From assembly GCA_034638255.1 (NCBI GenBank), contig JAWPGT010000001.1, forward strand, positions 2,542,001-2,606,000: DNA of 64,000 nt, written 5' to 3'. Source of the stretch: Coprinus comatus. Lineage: Eukaryota; Basidiomycota; Agaricomycetes; Agaricales; Agaricaceae. A model generated the notes under the pieces. It was not told where the DNA came from and did no database searches. It saw only the letters and a program-made list of their open reading frames with translations. Made by a program: the position numbers and the translations under genes. Shown here piece after piece: positions 12,162 to 23,620 of the stretch (position 1 is the stretch's first letter; each line of letters begins with the position of its first letter).

Positions 12162-12699
12162 GAAAGGATATATTGGTGGTTTTACGAATAGTATGCGTAT
12201 GTATATCCATGGTTGTCAGTTGCGCTCCTCTACAACCACTAATATGTATCAATGTTACATTGACCACCCGATCTACGCGTGAAGCGATGAAGAATCAAGT
12301 AAGACGCTATACAGTTATTTGGATGCCAAATCTACAATAATGACCGAAGATTTGTGATGCTTTCTGTCAAGATAACTAACCCCTGTGTTTCATTGCATGC
12401 TGCGGTCCAGAGAATGTATGTCGTTGGTCAAATGGTCAGTTTTATTGCACCATACTCAGATATATTACTCAATTAATCAGTACAGTTTACTCATCATATC
12501 ATCATTTGTCACGAAAGCTTGTATGGCGCCAATTGCTTCTGAATCATCTCAGCAAGCTAAGGTCCCAAACATTTATTCGCCATTCCCTTCAATTACTTCT
12601 GCAACAGAATAATATATGTACATTGACTGTATATCAATATCTGCCGTTCGACGCAGGTTTCAATAATCATTCATCTCAAATTCACAAACCACAAGCTCT

Positions 12700-13402
12700 A
12701 TGTCTACCTCTAAACAACGAGCTTTGTTCACCGCGTCACCCCACGACATCGGTTCTCCTAATCCATTAACAGCCACAAGTGCAAATAGCGGTATTCCTCT
12801 TGTCATCCTTGGCGGCGGGAACCTCGGTCACACAATTCGGTTCGTATTCACATAATATAACACAATCGTCCATCATCTAATAGTCAGTAAAAAAAACGCG
12901 TTAATCAGTCGTACAACTTGCCAAAGTCGCTGGTTTCTCTCCTATCATAACCACGGCCGGGCTCAAGCATACCGAATACCTTAAATCTTTGGGAGCAACT
13001 ACAGTTTTGGATCGTAATCTTCCGTTTGCATTACTAAAAGAAGAAATCGCAAAAATTACCAAAACTTGTATATGACGCTGCTGATTGGTCTTGATATTCT
13101 CGGACCTGGTAGTAATTTGGTATTGGTACTTCCAGCAGATCTGAACAAATCTGACGACAAGACCATCGTTCCTGTAACCGCTTTGCGTGATATACCTCCT
13201 AACGTCAAGGTACTCATTAATGTTTATGAGTTGTTGCCGGAGTGGTTGGAGGATGGAACAATCAAGGTATGTTCTCTTCTGCTCAGTTAAATTTGAATGT
13301 AATATAACTCTGGACTCAATAACCCCTTCTTTACTGTAGCCTGTTGATGGATTGTTTCGTCTGGAACAGAAACATGTTCGCCCGGAAGAAACTGGAATTT
13401 GA
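12700..13402 (+). pseudogene. Relic of a zinc-type alcohol dehydrogenase / enoyl reductase (MDR family)
   Basis: Patches of a medium-chain dehydrogenase cofactor domain are readable. They are ILGGGNLGHTI (glycine-rich loop), VQLAKVAGFSPIITTAGL, LKSLGATTVLDRN, LVYDAADWS and VLINVYELLPEWLEDGTIK, ending near 13402. The order matches fungal trans-acting enoyl reductase and ToxD-like proteins. The N-terminal GroES-like catalytic domain is missing. The patches fall in different frames: the VQLAK segment does not splice in frame from 12838, and the frame breaks at KIT/LVYD (13060) and DWS/VLGPG (13091). The C-terminal VLPNGL-type motif is also lost. I call it a pseudogene, although sequencing indels could account for part of the damage. 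Confidence 0.65.
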
Positions 13403-13575
13403 TTCTAGTAAACTCTGTTAGGCGTTGTCTTGGTTTCAGTTCGTCATGTTCAGATATATTATGCAATGGGCGGTAGTGCATACATATTGATCTACTACAA
13501 TACTACTTTCTTTCAAATCATTCTATGTTAGTGGGTCAAGTTATCATTTCCAGTTAAAGCCTCAGATCTCAGATC

Positions 13576-15627
13576 TCAGAGGTCTTGCCCGCTGAGCCAT
13601 CTCTGTACCAATGTCAATGCCTCCTTTGGTTTATCGAACGGGACCTAAAGCACGGTGAATCACAATAATTATCAGAGTGAATACATCTCACCAAATGCCC
13701 TGCTCCATCAATAGTAGCAAAAGTAAATCCCCCAAAACTCCTCGTTAATCCAGCCCTCTTTCCATCAACAATCCACTCTCGTTTTTCACTCTCCACAAAT
13801 CCTTTTTTCCCAGTCCATTCTAATTCCAAAGTCCATCGTTCATTTCCAACATGATTACAAATCCAATCATATGTTCCAACATATATCAAAGCTCGAATTC
13901 CACGATCAAGTAGTGCAGCAACGTAATCTGAAGTAATGTGAAGAGTGTCGAGAGCTATAAGGAAATTATTTCCTACAACTTCACTACAAGAAGTGAAGTT
14001 CTGAGGTACAGCAGAATCTACGCCTAGCATATTGCGGTTTGTTGAATTGCTAAGGAAATTACGTATATTACTGTAAATTGGTTTTGAGTAAATGGTTGAG
14101 AAGGGTTCAAATGTAATTTAAAAAAAACATACGCAGTTTGCGGGTAACATAATGTTTCGGCGAGCACCCCCTCGCAAGTTTTACTGATATCATAAGGATT
14201 TCGATCTATTACTCGTCATTGATTTCGAGGAAGAAAAGAAAAGGTAGTTGAATCTTACTTATGGCATAGTATGGGGTAGATATTATGGTTTGGCAGAATG
14301 AATATGCTGCTGCACAGTCGATATCATCAAAGTGCTCGATACATGACCTGGTTGTCCATCGTTCACATCGGTCAAGCTTTAATAAAGAAACAATAGTAAG
14401 TGATTGTGACATGAGGATGAGTTGAACATTAAGGCTGATTGTAGCATGCGACGTACAGTTTGTTTAATTCCAACGCAGGTTGTGATATCAAGAATAGGTG
14501 GGATAGAAGCAGGTGTACATTCCATATCGTAGTATGATAGAACCATTTTGAAGATGTCGGTCATCCCATTTCCTAGATATTGCGAAAAGAATATCAGTTT
14601 TTTTTTTGTTGCGATATTGATTACTCAAAAGCGTTCAGTGGAAAAGTCTTCTCACCAATCATAACAGATGTTAAATTAATAGGTTCGAGCCCCGCTTCGA
14701 CCATTCTCGCATTTTGATCATAAACAGCAGATGCAAAAAGTGGAATGTACCGCCCCTACTCCACTATATCAGTACGTGGAATATTTCAAAATGGTGACAA
14801 AAATTATTTACCCCATAAGATTCTCCGGCCATATGAAAAGCCCGCCCTTGAAACTGACGGAAGTTCTCGAAGAAAATGGCTACAAAGGCAGCAACATCAA
14901 TCGCTGCTTCCTCACTTGTTGACTTTGGGAAATGTGATTTAAATCAGCAACCTATTTGGTCGTATTCCTTGAAATTCACATACCACAGTCTCTCCGTAAT
15001 CAGCATAAGAGAAACCAACACCAATTGGTTGGTCAATGAAGAAAATATTGGCATTTGTATTCCAAGAATCAGGGTTAAATCTAGGCCCGTTGGCATCTGT
15101 AATCCTGCAAGGTCCTTTTGATCAATAGTACTTATCAGTATAGTGAAAGAATCGATAGATCGGATGCGAACCTAGCTCAAAGAATAGCCCAAGAGAGGAT
15201 GAACATCCTGGGCCACCATTCGTCCAGAATATGACGTCATCCGTATCAGGATTATTTCTACTCTCAAAGAAGTAGAAGAAGAGATGTCTAGCCTGTATGT
15301 CTATGTATCCTGTGTAACCTCTTCGCCACAGTCAGAAATGGGAATCTTTCGCTTGGAAAGTTTGAAACGGATAGAATCTTACTTGACAGTAGGATCACAA
15401 AAATCAGTGTTTTTCTTCACCCGAACACTGTATCTCGGAAACAAAGGGTGCGATAGTGTAGTAAAGTTTCTCTCAGGGACCTCTGATAAAGATGAAAAAG
15501 GCGTAGAGAAAGGTCCTGTATCATCATATTCGGTAGTAGTTGTTGCCCATCGGGCATGATTAAAGCTTCCTAGGATTGGACGAAAGATGCTGAGTGTGGT
15601 TGCAAGTAAGCAGAACAATTTGAGCAT
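13576..15627 (-). CDS. Serine carboxypeptidase, peptidase family S10 (carboxypeptidase Y-like)
   Basis: This gene encodes a secreted or vacuolar acid carboxypeptidase that removes C-terminal residues. It starts at 15627 with a hydrophobic signal peptide ([15 protein letters not shown]). Exons then give [19 protein letters not shown], with the Asn and Glu that bind the substrate carboxylate. [10 protein letters not shown] (about 14830) carries the nucleophile Ser preceded by Glu. [18 protein letters not shown] follows, then [14 protein letters not shown] with the catalytic Asp and IDGAGHLV with the catalytic His. The last exon reads [18 protein letters not shown] and stops at 13576. All catalytic and carboxylate-binding residues are present, and no frame break was needed in the parts checked. 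There are about eight short introns. It lies 10 kb from the RiPP-like island, so a link to it is only a guess. Confidence 0.88.
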
Positions 15628-17799
15628 ATTGGCTGAGAAAGAAGGGGGGCCCTGGGATTCTCACTCGTACATCGGCGCACTTTTAAGCTTCCACACGAGA
15701 ATAGCGTGTAGTGTGATTACAACCCGGATCGTGCATCAAATCCTGAATCAAGTTGATAAAAATAACGCTCAAATCAAATCAACTGCGATCATTATATATA
15801 AGTAATTGGGAGTGTTCTGTATACCTCCTAGGTTCTACGTCCACTGAAATACCCAATCCTGTTCCTTACAGAGATGTCAGTAGTTTTCTGGACTCTCGAT
15901 TCTGCAAACAACTTTGCTCAAGTTCAAAAGTGATAGATCTTTCACAATGTTCCTATGTACTCGATTCGGTACAGCCTTCTCCTCAGGAGAATATCTACTT
16001 GAGGCAGAGAAATGTGCGACGGCTTGACACGCCATATGCTACAATTACTAAGTGTTTCCAGTGTACTGTGCGTTACTACCACAAGGCAGCAAATAGTTCG
16101 TTCATTACGGTTCTACGAATATCATATTCATACCTGATTCACCTCCACTATATGAGCGTAGTACTCTATAAGAGTTGTGAGATTTCAGTGTTCGAAACGG
16201 GGGGACGATTAACAAGTTTGCATTAAATGATATATGAAGGGATTCATATAATCATTTACTAGTACCGGTGACTGAGGGTTCTATCTACCACGTTCTCTAC
16301 GGCAGAGGAATAGCTGGAGATAAGATAATGGGGCGGTACATCGGAGCATAGAACTATAATTTACATATTACTAGAAACTCCAGCACATTCACGAGTGTCT
16401 GTATGCGAAAGGCAGAACAGTGATGGTCGAGTCAGCGACTAAAGTCGTGTAACTGGTCATTTGGTCAAATGACTAATCAAGCCGAGTTGACCATGACCAT
16501 GGGGCATTCTGGGACTGTTTTAGGAGATAGAACATCGGAAGAGCTTGATTCCAGTAAGGTAAAACCTCAGAGCAGAACTCCAGCCTGGTATATATTGAAG
16601 CTGAGGGGAAGGCTCAGACTGCACGGTAACTAGTAGGCGGCTCTAGGTTCGATATACCGTGGGAAAGTGATGGGGACTCGTTTTGAATTAAGGTAGGTCC
16701 TAGTGAGATTCCATCCCATCACATGATCGTGACTGACAGTGACCATCGTGTTCCATGATTGTGACTACTTGTTCATATTTTTTTTTTTTTTTTTGAATCT
16801 GTTCTATTCTGGTCAAGCCAGCGCGGCCACGGATGTGAGCCGCGGGTTCTGTCTACACAGTCTACAAAACCTATTAACCGGTGCCCGATCGCAGTCCGTC
16901 GAGGTAGGCTACACCTAAAAGACCCTCTCATCAACCGTGAACTTGTTTATAAAGACACCTCCTGAAAGTCCAAATCAATGTTCTGCTCACTCGATAGTAT
17001 ACAAACAAAAGTAGAAAAAGAGAAAATATGAAGTGTATTATGTATATATAATATATTAGAGTAACGCATGGAGTTCTTTATCAAATTCCCATAAAATTGT
17101 CTCATAACAGGGAGAGGGAAGATGGTTTGCAATGGAATTCGCTTTTTAGAAGGTTTTGGTGTAAAATCTTCACGAGTTTGAGTTATTGAGGTACTAGGAG
17201 TATATTCAAAGTGATTCTATGTATAATTAAGAATCAGAACTCGTCCTTGAGACTTGTGTACCATGTAATATAAATATACTTACCTCTGCTTCATATATAT
17301 CTAGATTTTCGAGATTTTCAAAGTTATTTCTCATTCTCTTGGGTATAGCATAGTATCCCAGGTTCTTTACATAACTTCTCTTGTGTTTGAGCATTTTTGT
17401 GGTGGTATGTAATAGGTTCTACAATAAATTTTGCGTATGGACTGGGATGACACCTCATTAAATGATGCCTTCCTAATTAGGACATGGTACTTTGCAAGCT
17501 CTAACAACAGGTAACAACTTGCAAGCTTTTGTTGTCTCAGTACTAATATTGCATCTAACGGCTGTCATTTTAATTTCGACTCTCTGGTCAAAGTCAACTG
17601 ACTAAGTCAAGTCACACTCGACTTTGACTTGAGTCATGGTTAATTTGACTACTCAGAGCTGGAAGAGTATAGCGTGACAGCGGCTGTGCAACTAATTATA
17701 TATTGACAGCTTTAGTCATCAGAATATTCACACGTTGAACTTGCATTCGACCACCACCTATTCTCTCTCTAATATCCACCCTTAAACACCACTGCTACC
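15628..17799. other. Gene-poor intergenic region
   Basis: No convincing gene. The open frame at 15753-16226 has no recognisable domain or splice logic. Features seen are clusters of TGGTCA/TGACCA and GTCAA/TTGAC half-sites at 16425-16500 and 17580-17650, a T16 tract near 16776, AT-rich DNA at 17000-17350, and the RTF2 promoter with a pyrimidine-rich leader just before 17800. Confidence 0.5.
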
Positions 17800-18865
17800 A
17801 TGGGTAATGATGGAGGAAGCATTCCAGACCGTAGGGACTTGGTTAGAACTAAGCCAAAAGTACGTATATTCGTTTGTGACTCGCTGCTTTTTGTTAACAA
17901 AGCCATTTAGGCTGAACAAGCCGACAAGGCGAATCAGTCAAGGGCACGATGGTTCTTTTGTGCTTTATCAAAGGTATGTGTGCGAAATACGAAATACGCT
18001 AGATGAGTTACTTTCACTGAACTATCGCTAGAACAAACTAGAGGAACCGGTTGTTTCGTGTGCGCTGGGGAAACTATATAATAAAGTCTCAATACTGGAA
18101 TACCTGCTCAATAAACAAGCGTATGGGGATGGCGATACAATATGTGGGCATATACGGTCTCTAAAAGTATGTCTACAACTTGAGATCTTCGTGATTTCCG
18201 ATACTGACTTAAATCTATAGGATGTCAAACGGCTTACATTATCTCCTAATACCGCCCCCAAATCCGATTCCAAAACATCTTTGGACGACTCTTTAGACCG
18301 TGCTGAATTCGTCTGCCCTTTAACAATGAAAGAGATGAATGGGTCACAACCTTTCGTCTATATCTCAACATGTGGCTGTGTATTCTCTCTTGCCGGGTTC
18401 AAAACGATGTCGAATGTCGCCTCTGTTTCACCAAAAGGAGACAGCGAAAAGGCGTTGAGTCTTTGTCCTCAATGTCAATCAAAGTTTTCTGTAACAGAGC
18501 ATGTCATCCCTATCAATCCTACACCTGAAGAGGAAGAGCAACTACGTTTTGCATTGGAGAAACGACGTCTCCTCGACCCTGCTCCAAAGAAGTCAAAAAA
18601 GAGAAAGAATGTTTCTAAAGAGGGAGAACCACCGAAGAAGAAGCGAGAGTCTGCCTCAGTGCAACCAACGATTAACTCCACGGTTGCTACCAGTAGAGCT
18701 GTCACTAGCGAATTGGCTATGGAGGAGGCAAAGCGGAAAGCGACTATGACTGATGCTCTGAAGAGCTTATACGGGGAGGGACAGCCGAAGAAAAAGGAAA
18801 CGTTCATGACCATGGGAACTTTCACGAGAGTAGGTCCTCTTTCCATTAACAGAAATGCCCGCTAA
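17800..18865 (+). CDS. RTF2: Replication termination factor 2 (RTF2)
   Basis: RTF2 is a nuclear protein that acts at stalled replication forks in fission yeast and animals; its domain is a degenerate RING-like fold. The start ATG at 17800 gives the canonical N-terminus MGNDGGSIPDRRDLVRTK. Introns at 17860-17910, 17974-18031 and about 18168-18220 restore the frame through SRARWFFCALSKNKLEEPVV. The core reads EFVCPLTMKEMNG, then FVYISTCGCVFSL and SLCPQCQSKF, which are the C2HC2-like zinc-ligand positions of the family. The C-terminus is lysine-rich (PKKSKKRKN, PPKKKRES), consistent with nuclear localisation, and ends in KSLYGEGQPKKKETFMTMGTF. The length of about 290 residues is normal and the gene looks intact. 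Confidence 0.93.
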
Positions 18866-20011
18866 CTCTTCGTTTTAGTATGCTTAATCCTTCCATCTAA
18901 TTCGTTTGTTCGCGTATTGTATTTTTATATTTGTATCATTTCTGTTTTTCAATCATCATTTTACTGCTCCCACAGGTTATGTATGTGGTGAGAACATGGA
19001 ATTACATAATAACCGCTTAAAGGCTTTGAAAGGGAGTCTGGTGATTCAATTGAAATGGTTAAAAATAAAACGTTATTAATCTGGATCCAGTATTCACTAA
19101 GAATAGTCTAATATCAAAAGTGTTGATTGAGTATGGTGTGAATAAAAAGGTATTCTTCAGGGATAGTATATGCTTAGGCCTTTAGGTAGTGTTGATTATT
19201 GGAGTGTATAATAATCAAGTCCCCAGTTTTATACCATTTCTCATGAGCTCCGGAAAGTGCTAATCGGCTCCAGCCTCCCATATGAGAGGTAAAAGTAATG
19301 AGCGGTCAAATGTTCATAGTCCTTCAGCGGTAACGAGCTATATAAATGACTAATTTGAAAGCAACTGTCTACGATATAATATTGTTTGCTCGATAATATT
19401 AAAGGTTGAGCGTTTTGTGAACTTTAACGTTGAACGTTGAACTTAAAGCTTGAAATTTAAACTTTGAAGCCGTCGTATTAAGATTAAATTCTTTGGTCAT
19501 CATGCAAGCTGTCGACCCAACGCCATGGCTCATGCGCCACAAGTCCTTGATAAGAGTCGAATCGCCGATAAACCGATGAATAGCAATAGAAAATGGAACC
19601 TTCTTAGTCAATGTATATTACTGATAGATTCGCGAACTTCGGCCCCAGATAACAACGTCGCAGTGGATATATAAATATTAACTACTCCTGTATGTCATTC
19701 GGCTCAGAGCAGAACTGCAGGTAAGTTCCAAGCAAATACCAAGTTCCTTCTACAAGGGATATTACGACTGGATTCGATAGTTTAATTATCCACATCTGAA
19801 TACTTCCTCTAACAGTAAAGAATCACAAAATATTAGGATAAATTATATACAGCGAACCAAGAGTACTTATACCCTCGGATCTTGGAACAGGGGTTTAAAA
19901 ATATGAAGATGTAGTAGATAAACGAAGTTTAAAGAGAATGTCCAATGCAAAGTGGTGATTGATATACAAGAATAGAACTACTAGTCTCTAGAAGATCATT
20001 CATAATAATGC
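18866..20011. other. Intergenic region with palindromic AACGTT motif
   Basis: No gene supported. The only clear structure is a run of overlapping AACGTT units at 19425-19442, a motif that recurs elsewhere in the window. The segment separates RTF2 from the convergent transporter gene; the first part is 3' UTR-like and T-rich. Confidence 0.4.
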
Positions 20012-21875
20012 CTATTTCTGATGTTCAAGTAATCCACTTTCTTCATCAGGAGTCCTCGAAAGTACGGGAGGAGAATCTGTGACATTATTTCCAGGATCCG
20101 CTTTCATGAGCTTTCCAACAAATGTCAGAGAGAAGGTGACTTAGAGAGAGGGAAAGAATACGCACAGCTACATAAATTGCTGAAGAGATAATCAAAATAG
20201 TTCCGAGTACCGATAGCAGCGGGGGGACTGTATGGAAGAAGATACGTTCGAGAATCGTCGCAAACACGATCTATATATAATAAGCTTAGATGAATTGTGA
20301 TGGGGTTGAATGTTTATTTTAACACATACCTGAACATATAGCGCCATCGTACCTCTACCTGCTGTTTCCCTTGAAAGGCCCATTGATAACAAGATCTGTA
20401 CAATACTTTTTAGTACAAGTGTCAACGAATATTGAATGTTGAACGTACTTGCGCTACGAAGCCGAATACTCCAATCAAGACTAACATAACGAGCATAAGT
20501 GGTTTAGCAGGTATGGCAAATGGTTCTTTTGTGATCATCATCCTGTTGAATGAGAAGAAACCGTATCGTGGACGGTGAGAAGTTACGTCAAACGTAGTTG
20601 CATTGAATACGTACCCAACAACTGCTGCCAATACACATTGCCAAGAGAAAGATATCATCGAATGCATAGGATGAGCTCGTTTACCGATTGCTCGTAGACT
20701 CGTATCTGAAGTCATTGGAACAGTCTGATTAGGAGGTAAGAAGCTCAACTTGCTAAATTGAACTTACAAGAACCAGTAGCCCCCGTCACTCCAATAAGTG
20801 CAACACTATTTGACCGTATCAGTGATCATGAATTACGACATCGCTGTTATAGTGAGCGTACAGGACCGCAAGCATGCGCTTTTCATCCGGAGTAGAGTCA
20901 GAAGAAGTTCCCCCAAATAAGAATGGTGGTCGTGCAATAAGTATGACTCCGGAAAAACTGATAACTGTTCAAAGAAAATGAGAATCAAGCACAGGTATTA
21001 GGAAGAGAAAGAGACATACACCCAGCCATAATTTGTTTATAACTCAGATATTCCCCAAGAATAATGCACCAGCAAATGCGGTACATAGCGGGGAGAGGAA
21101 AGTAAGAACTGTTGCATCAGAGAGTGAAAGGTATTCGAGAGAGAAGTAAATCCCGAAAAGACCGAGAAATCTGTGAATTATGCTTGTTTTAAGCAGATGT
21201 TTGAAAATCCCAGAGGCATGCCCACGTACCCGAAGAGCCCGCGAGCTAGGAGAAGTCCACGAACACCTTTGGGGCCTATGAATGGATCGTTTATACCGGT
21301 TGCTAACCTAGACAACGTTGAGGTTCAGTTGATGGGATGAGACGCACGACGAACTTACATATAGACTATTGAACATATATATGTGATACCCTGATATATG
21401 AACAAATGTTAGCCATTGTGCTTGATATTTGATCGAGCAAAGATTTGTATTATACATACCATCCGGACGAGAATGAGCTTAAGAAGAATTAGAACCAATA
21501 CCTAAACGCAATTACCAAAAACCTACACACCTGTAATGTACTGATAGGGGGATCTATCCCATGTAAGGTCTTCACTGAAAAGTTCATGAGAGTGCCAAAG
21601 AATCCCTCAGCAGCTATAACCAGCAACAGTCCAGTATTCCTCCGACGAAATCCCCCAACGCTTTTTGATATCCCATCCCGTAGCCACTTCGTAGTACTAG
21701 TAGGAGTACTTTGTTCATCACAGGTGGTGGAGTCCGTTTTTGTTGTTGATTGATGTGTTGAACCATAGTTCACAGTGCTTGATGCTACATTTTGAATGAC
21801 TTTGTTGTCATTATCGTTTTGGTTGACGTTACAGCTATCGGAGCTCAACAGAGTGTATGGGATAGTAGAAGACAT
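20012..21875 (-). CDS. EamA/DMT-superfamily membrane transporter (SLC35G-like)
   Basis: A polytopic transporter of the drug/metabolite family with about ten helices in two EamA repeats. The start at 21875 (MSSTIPYTLLSSDSC) opens a cytosolic Ser/Thr-rich tail of about 75 residues, then RRNTGLLLVIAAEGFFGTLM and the family motif in the next helix. Further exons give LEYLSLSDATVLTFLSPLCT (the hallmark of EamA proteins), ALFLGEYLSYKQIMAG, GVTGATGSYTSLRAIGKRAH, AKPLMLVMLVLIGVFGFVAQ and the last helix LSVLGTILIISSAIYVAV. A short C-terminal tail ends EESGLLEHQK at 20012. There are about ten short introns, and the reading appears intact. Relatives transport small metabolites, but the substrate is unknown. 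Confidence 0.85.
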
Positions 21876-23620
21876 TCTGAAGAGGTATCGTTACTAGTAA
21901 GGTTGAAATGAATAATAGGGTATATACTAAGAGGAGGAGGGGAGGGGGGGAATGGTTTTTCGTATTTTCGACACAGGCCTCATTATAAACCAACAACGTC
22001 CATCAATTTACTACCAGGCACGGGCAAGTACTAACCAAAGAAAGACTCTGTGCAAGTGCCAAAAAACGTTGGTTGGTCGGTCAACAAGTGATTGTGTTCT
22101 TCTAGCGTCAAAGCCTCGGCATGAAACTCCATGGGCCGCCGCACAGTGGGCATTCATTAGGATGGCATCATGTATGGCCTTACTTGCCAACGCCGACCTC
22201 ACGCATCACTTTCATGCATCAATGCTATGCAATGCATCGGCAATGTACCTTCTTTCATTGATATCGTCATCGCGAGCGGTCGGCCGATGGAGCATTGCAT
22301 TAGTACCATTTAAGCACCACAATATCGCGTAGTATATAGCAAATGCTAAGATTCAGTTTGGCAATAAGTAAACACCAAGGCTAGATCGGAAAACACTATC
22401 TATTGTTTATCCTGATTGAAGAAACGATACATACGGTACGCAGAATAGTGTGACGTGTGGCGGACAGCTTGCATGGTTCTTAAAGTTGCACCTCCGACTT
22501 CATTTCTATTCAATTTCGGTTTAATTGAAGGTTATTTTAAGGTTCATCAATACGGTTTGTATTTGCTACCGCTGAGGGAGCTCCCCAGTTCTATCTGTCA
22601 TCTGGGAGCCGATAGGAACGCCATAGAAATCATGAGAGAGACTGCGGTATAAAAGCTAGAGGACGATAACTTTCTGGACCCCATTTCATCATATTTTAAA
22701 ACTCTTATCAGCCTCTCCCGGAGATCGAAACATGTAAATATGTTTAATTTCCTTTCACCTGTAATACAGCCACTGACTCGCTTGAATGTCTGAGGCAAGT
22801 TGGCAACATCACATCGGTCAACGGTAAGCTCCTGATACCGTGCTAACTTCTTATTATTATCCTCAATATTTATAGCATGGCGCTGATGCTTTTCTACTCA
22901 AGCGTCTTCCGGATGGCACGGCACTCAACGTTCAACGTTCCATAGGTGCGACTAGGTGGCCACAGCTTAGGCAAAGTAAAAGTCCAGCTTTTCCCAGCTG
23001 GGTAGAGACTGGGACGGTGTCATTGTAAGGTTTTGGAATCCCGATGACAGGTCACATCAGATAAGACCCTGGGCATAAGTGACTGGGGTTCAACGTTCAA
23101 CGTCAACCTCTTCAAGGCAAGAACCATATCTCTGTATCAGGCAAAAAAGGAGTGAATTTTCAAGATTGTGAAGGACTCGGAATCTCTTTGCTTCCAGGTT
23201 CCACGGCGATGAGTAGAGTCAACTTGGTCAAAGTATATTGTATAGGGCGTGACGGTACAGTAGCGAGAATAGGGGCCAGGCAACCCGACGCGATTCTGAA
23301 CGGTCCACTACTCATGATGTATTATTATATTTAATTCTCATAAATGAGTGGAGGCTACAATGATGTGCCATATACGCATAATATATACTATGTTGTCGTG
23401 CTCGGTGCATTTTTTTTTTTTTTTGACTCGGGAAGCTCCCAACGTATTTTCAATGGGCGAAAGTAATTTTCTATTCACAGCATGAAAAATCAAAGTGATC
23501 GACTCATTGGTCAATTGACGAGTCAAGTCAAACATTTGACTTGGTCATTGGCCTGTTCATCGCTACTCATATCTCTGAGTAGTCCATAAATGGTACTATT
23601 AAACCAGTATCAATATCACC
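21876..23620. other. Gene-poor region between transporter and F-box gene
   Basis: No gene supported on either strand. Two AACGTT-type repeats are present (22924-22940 and 23089-23106). A cluster of TTGAC/GTCAA half-sites lies at 23490-23560, and there is a T17 tract near 23410. Open frames here are short and show no domain. Confidence 0.4.

Noticed and set aside
15753..16226. Open frame of 157 codons on the plus strand
   Set aside because: No domain, no repeat, no splice logic, and composition like the surrounding intergenic DNA. Probably chance.
16640..16670. GGTTCGATA word as the T-arm of a tRNA gene
   Set aside because: The flanking bases do not form the five-pair stem, and no acceptor stem or anticodon arm could be placed.
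21952..22332. Open frame of 126 codons upstream of the transporter gene
   Set aside because: No homology recognised, and it overlaps another open frame on the other strand; treated as chance.
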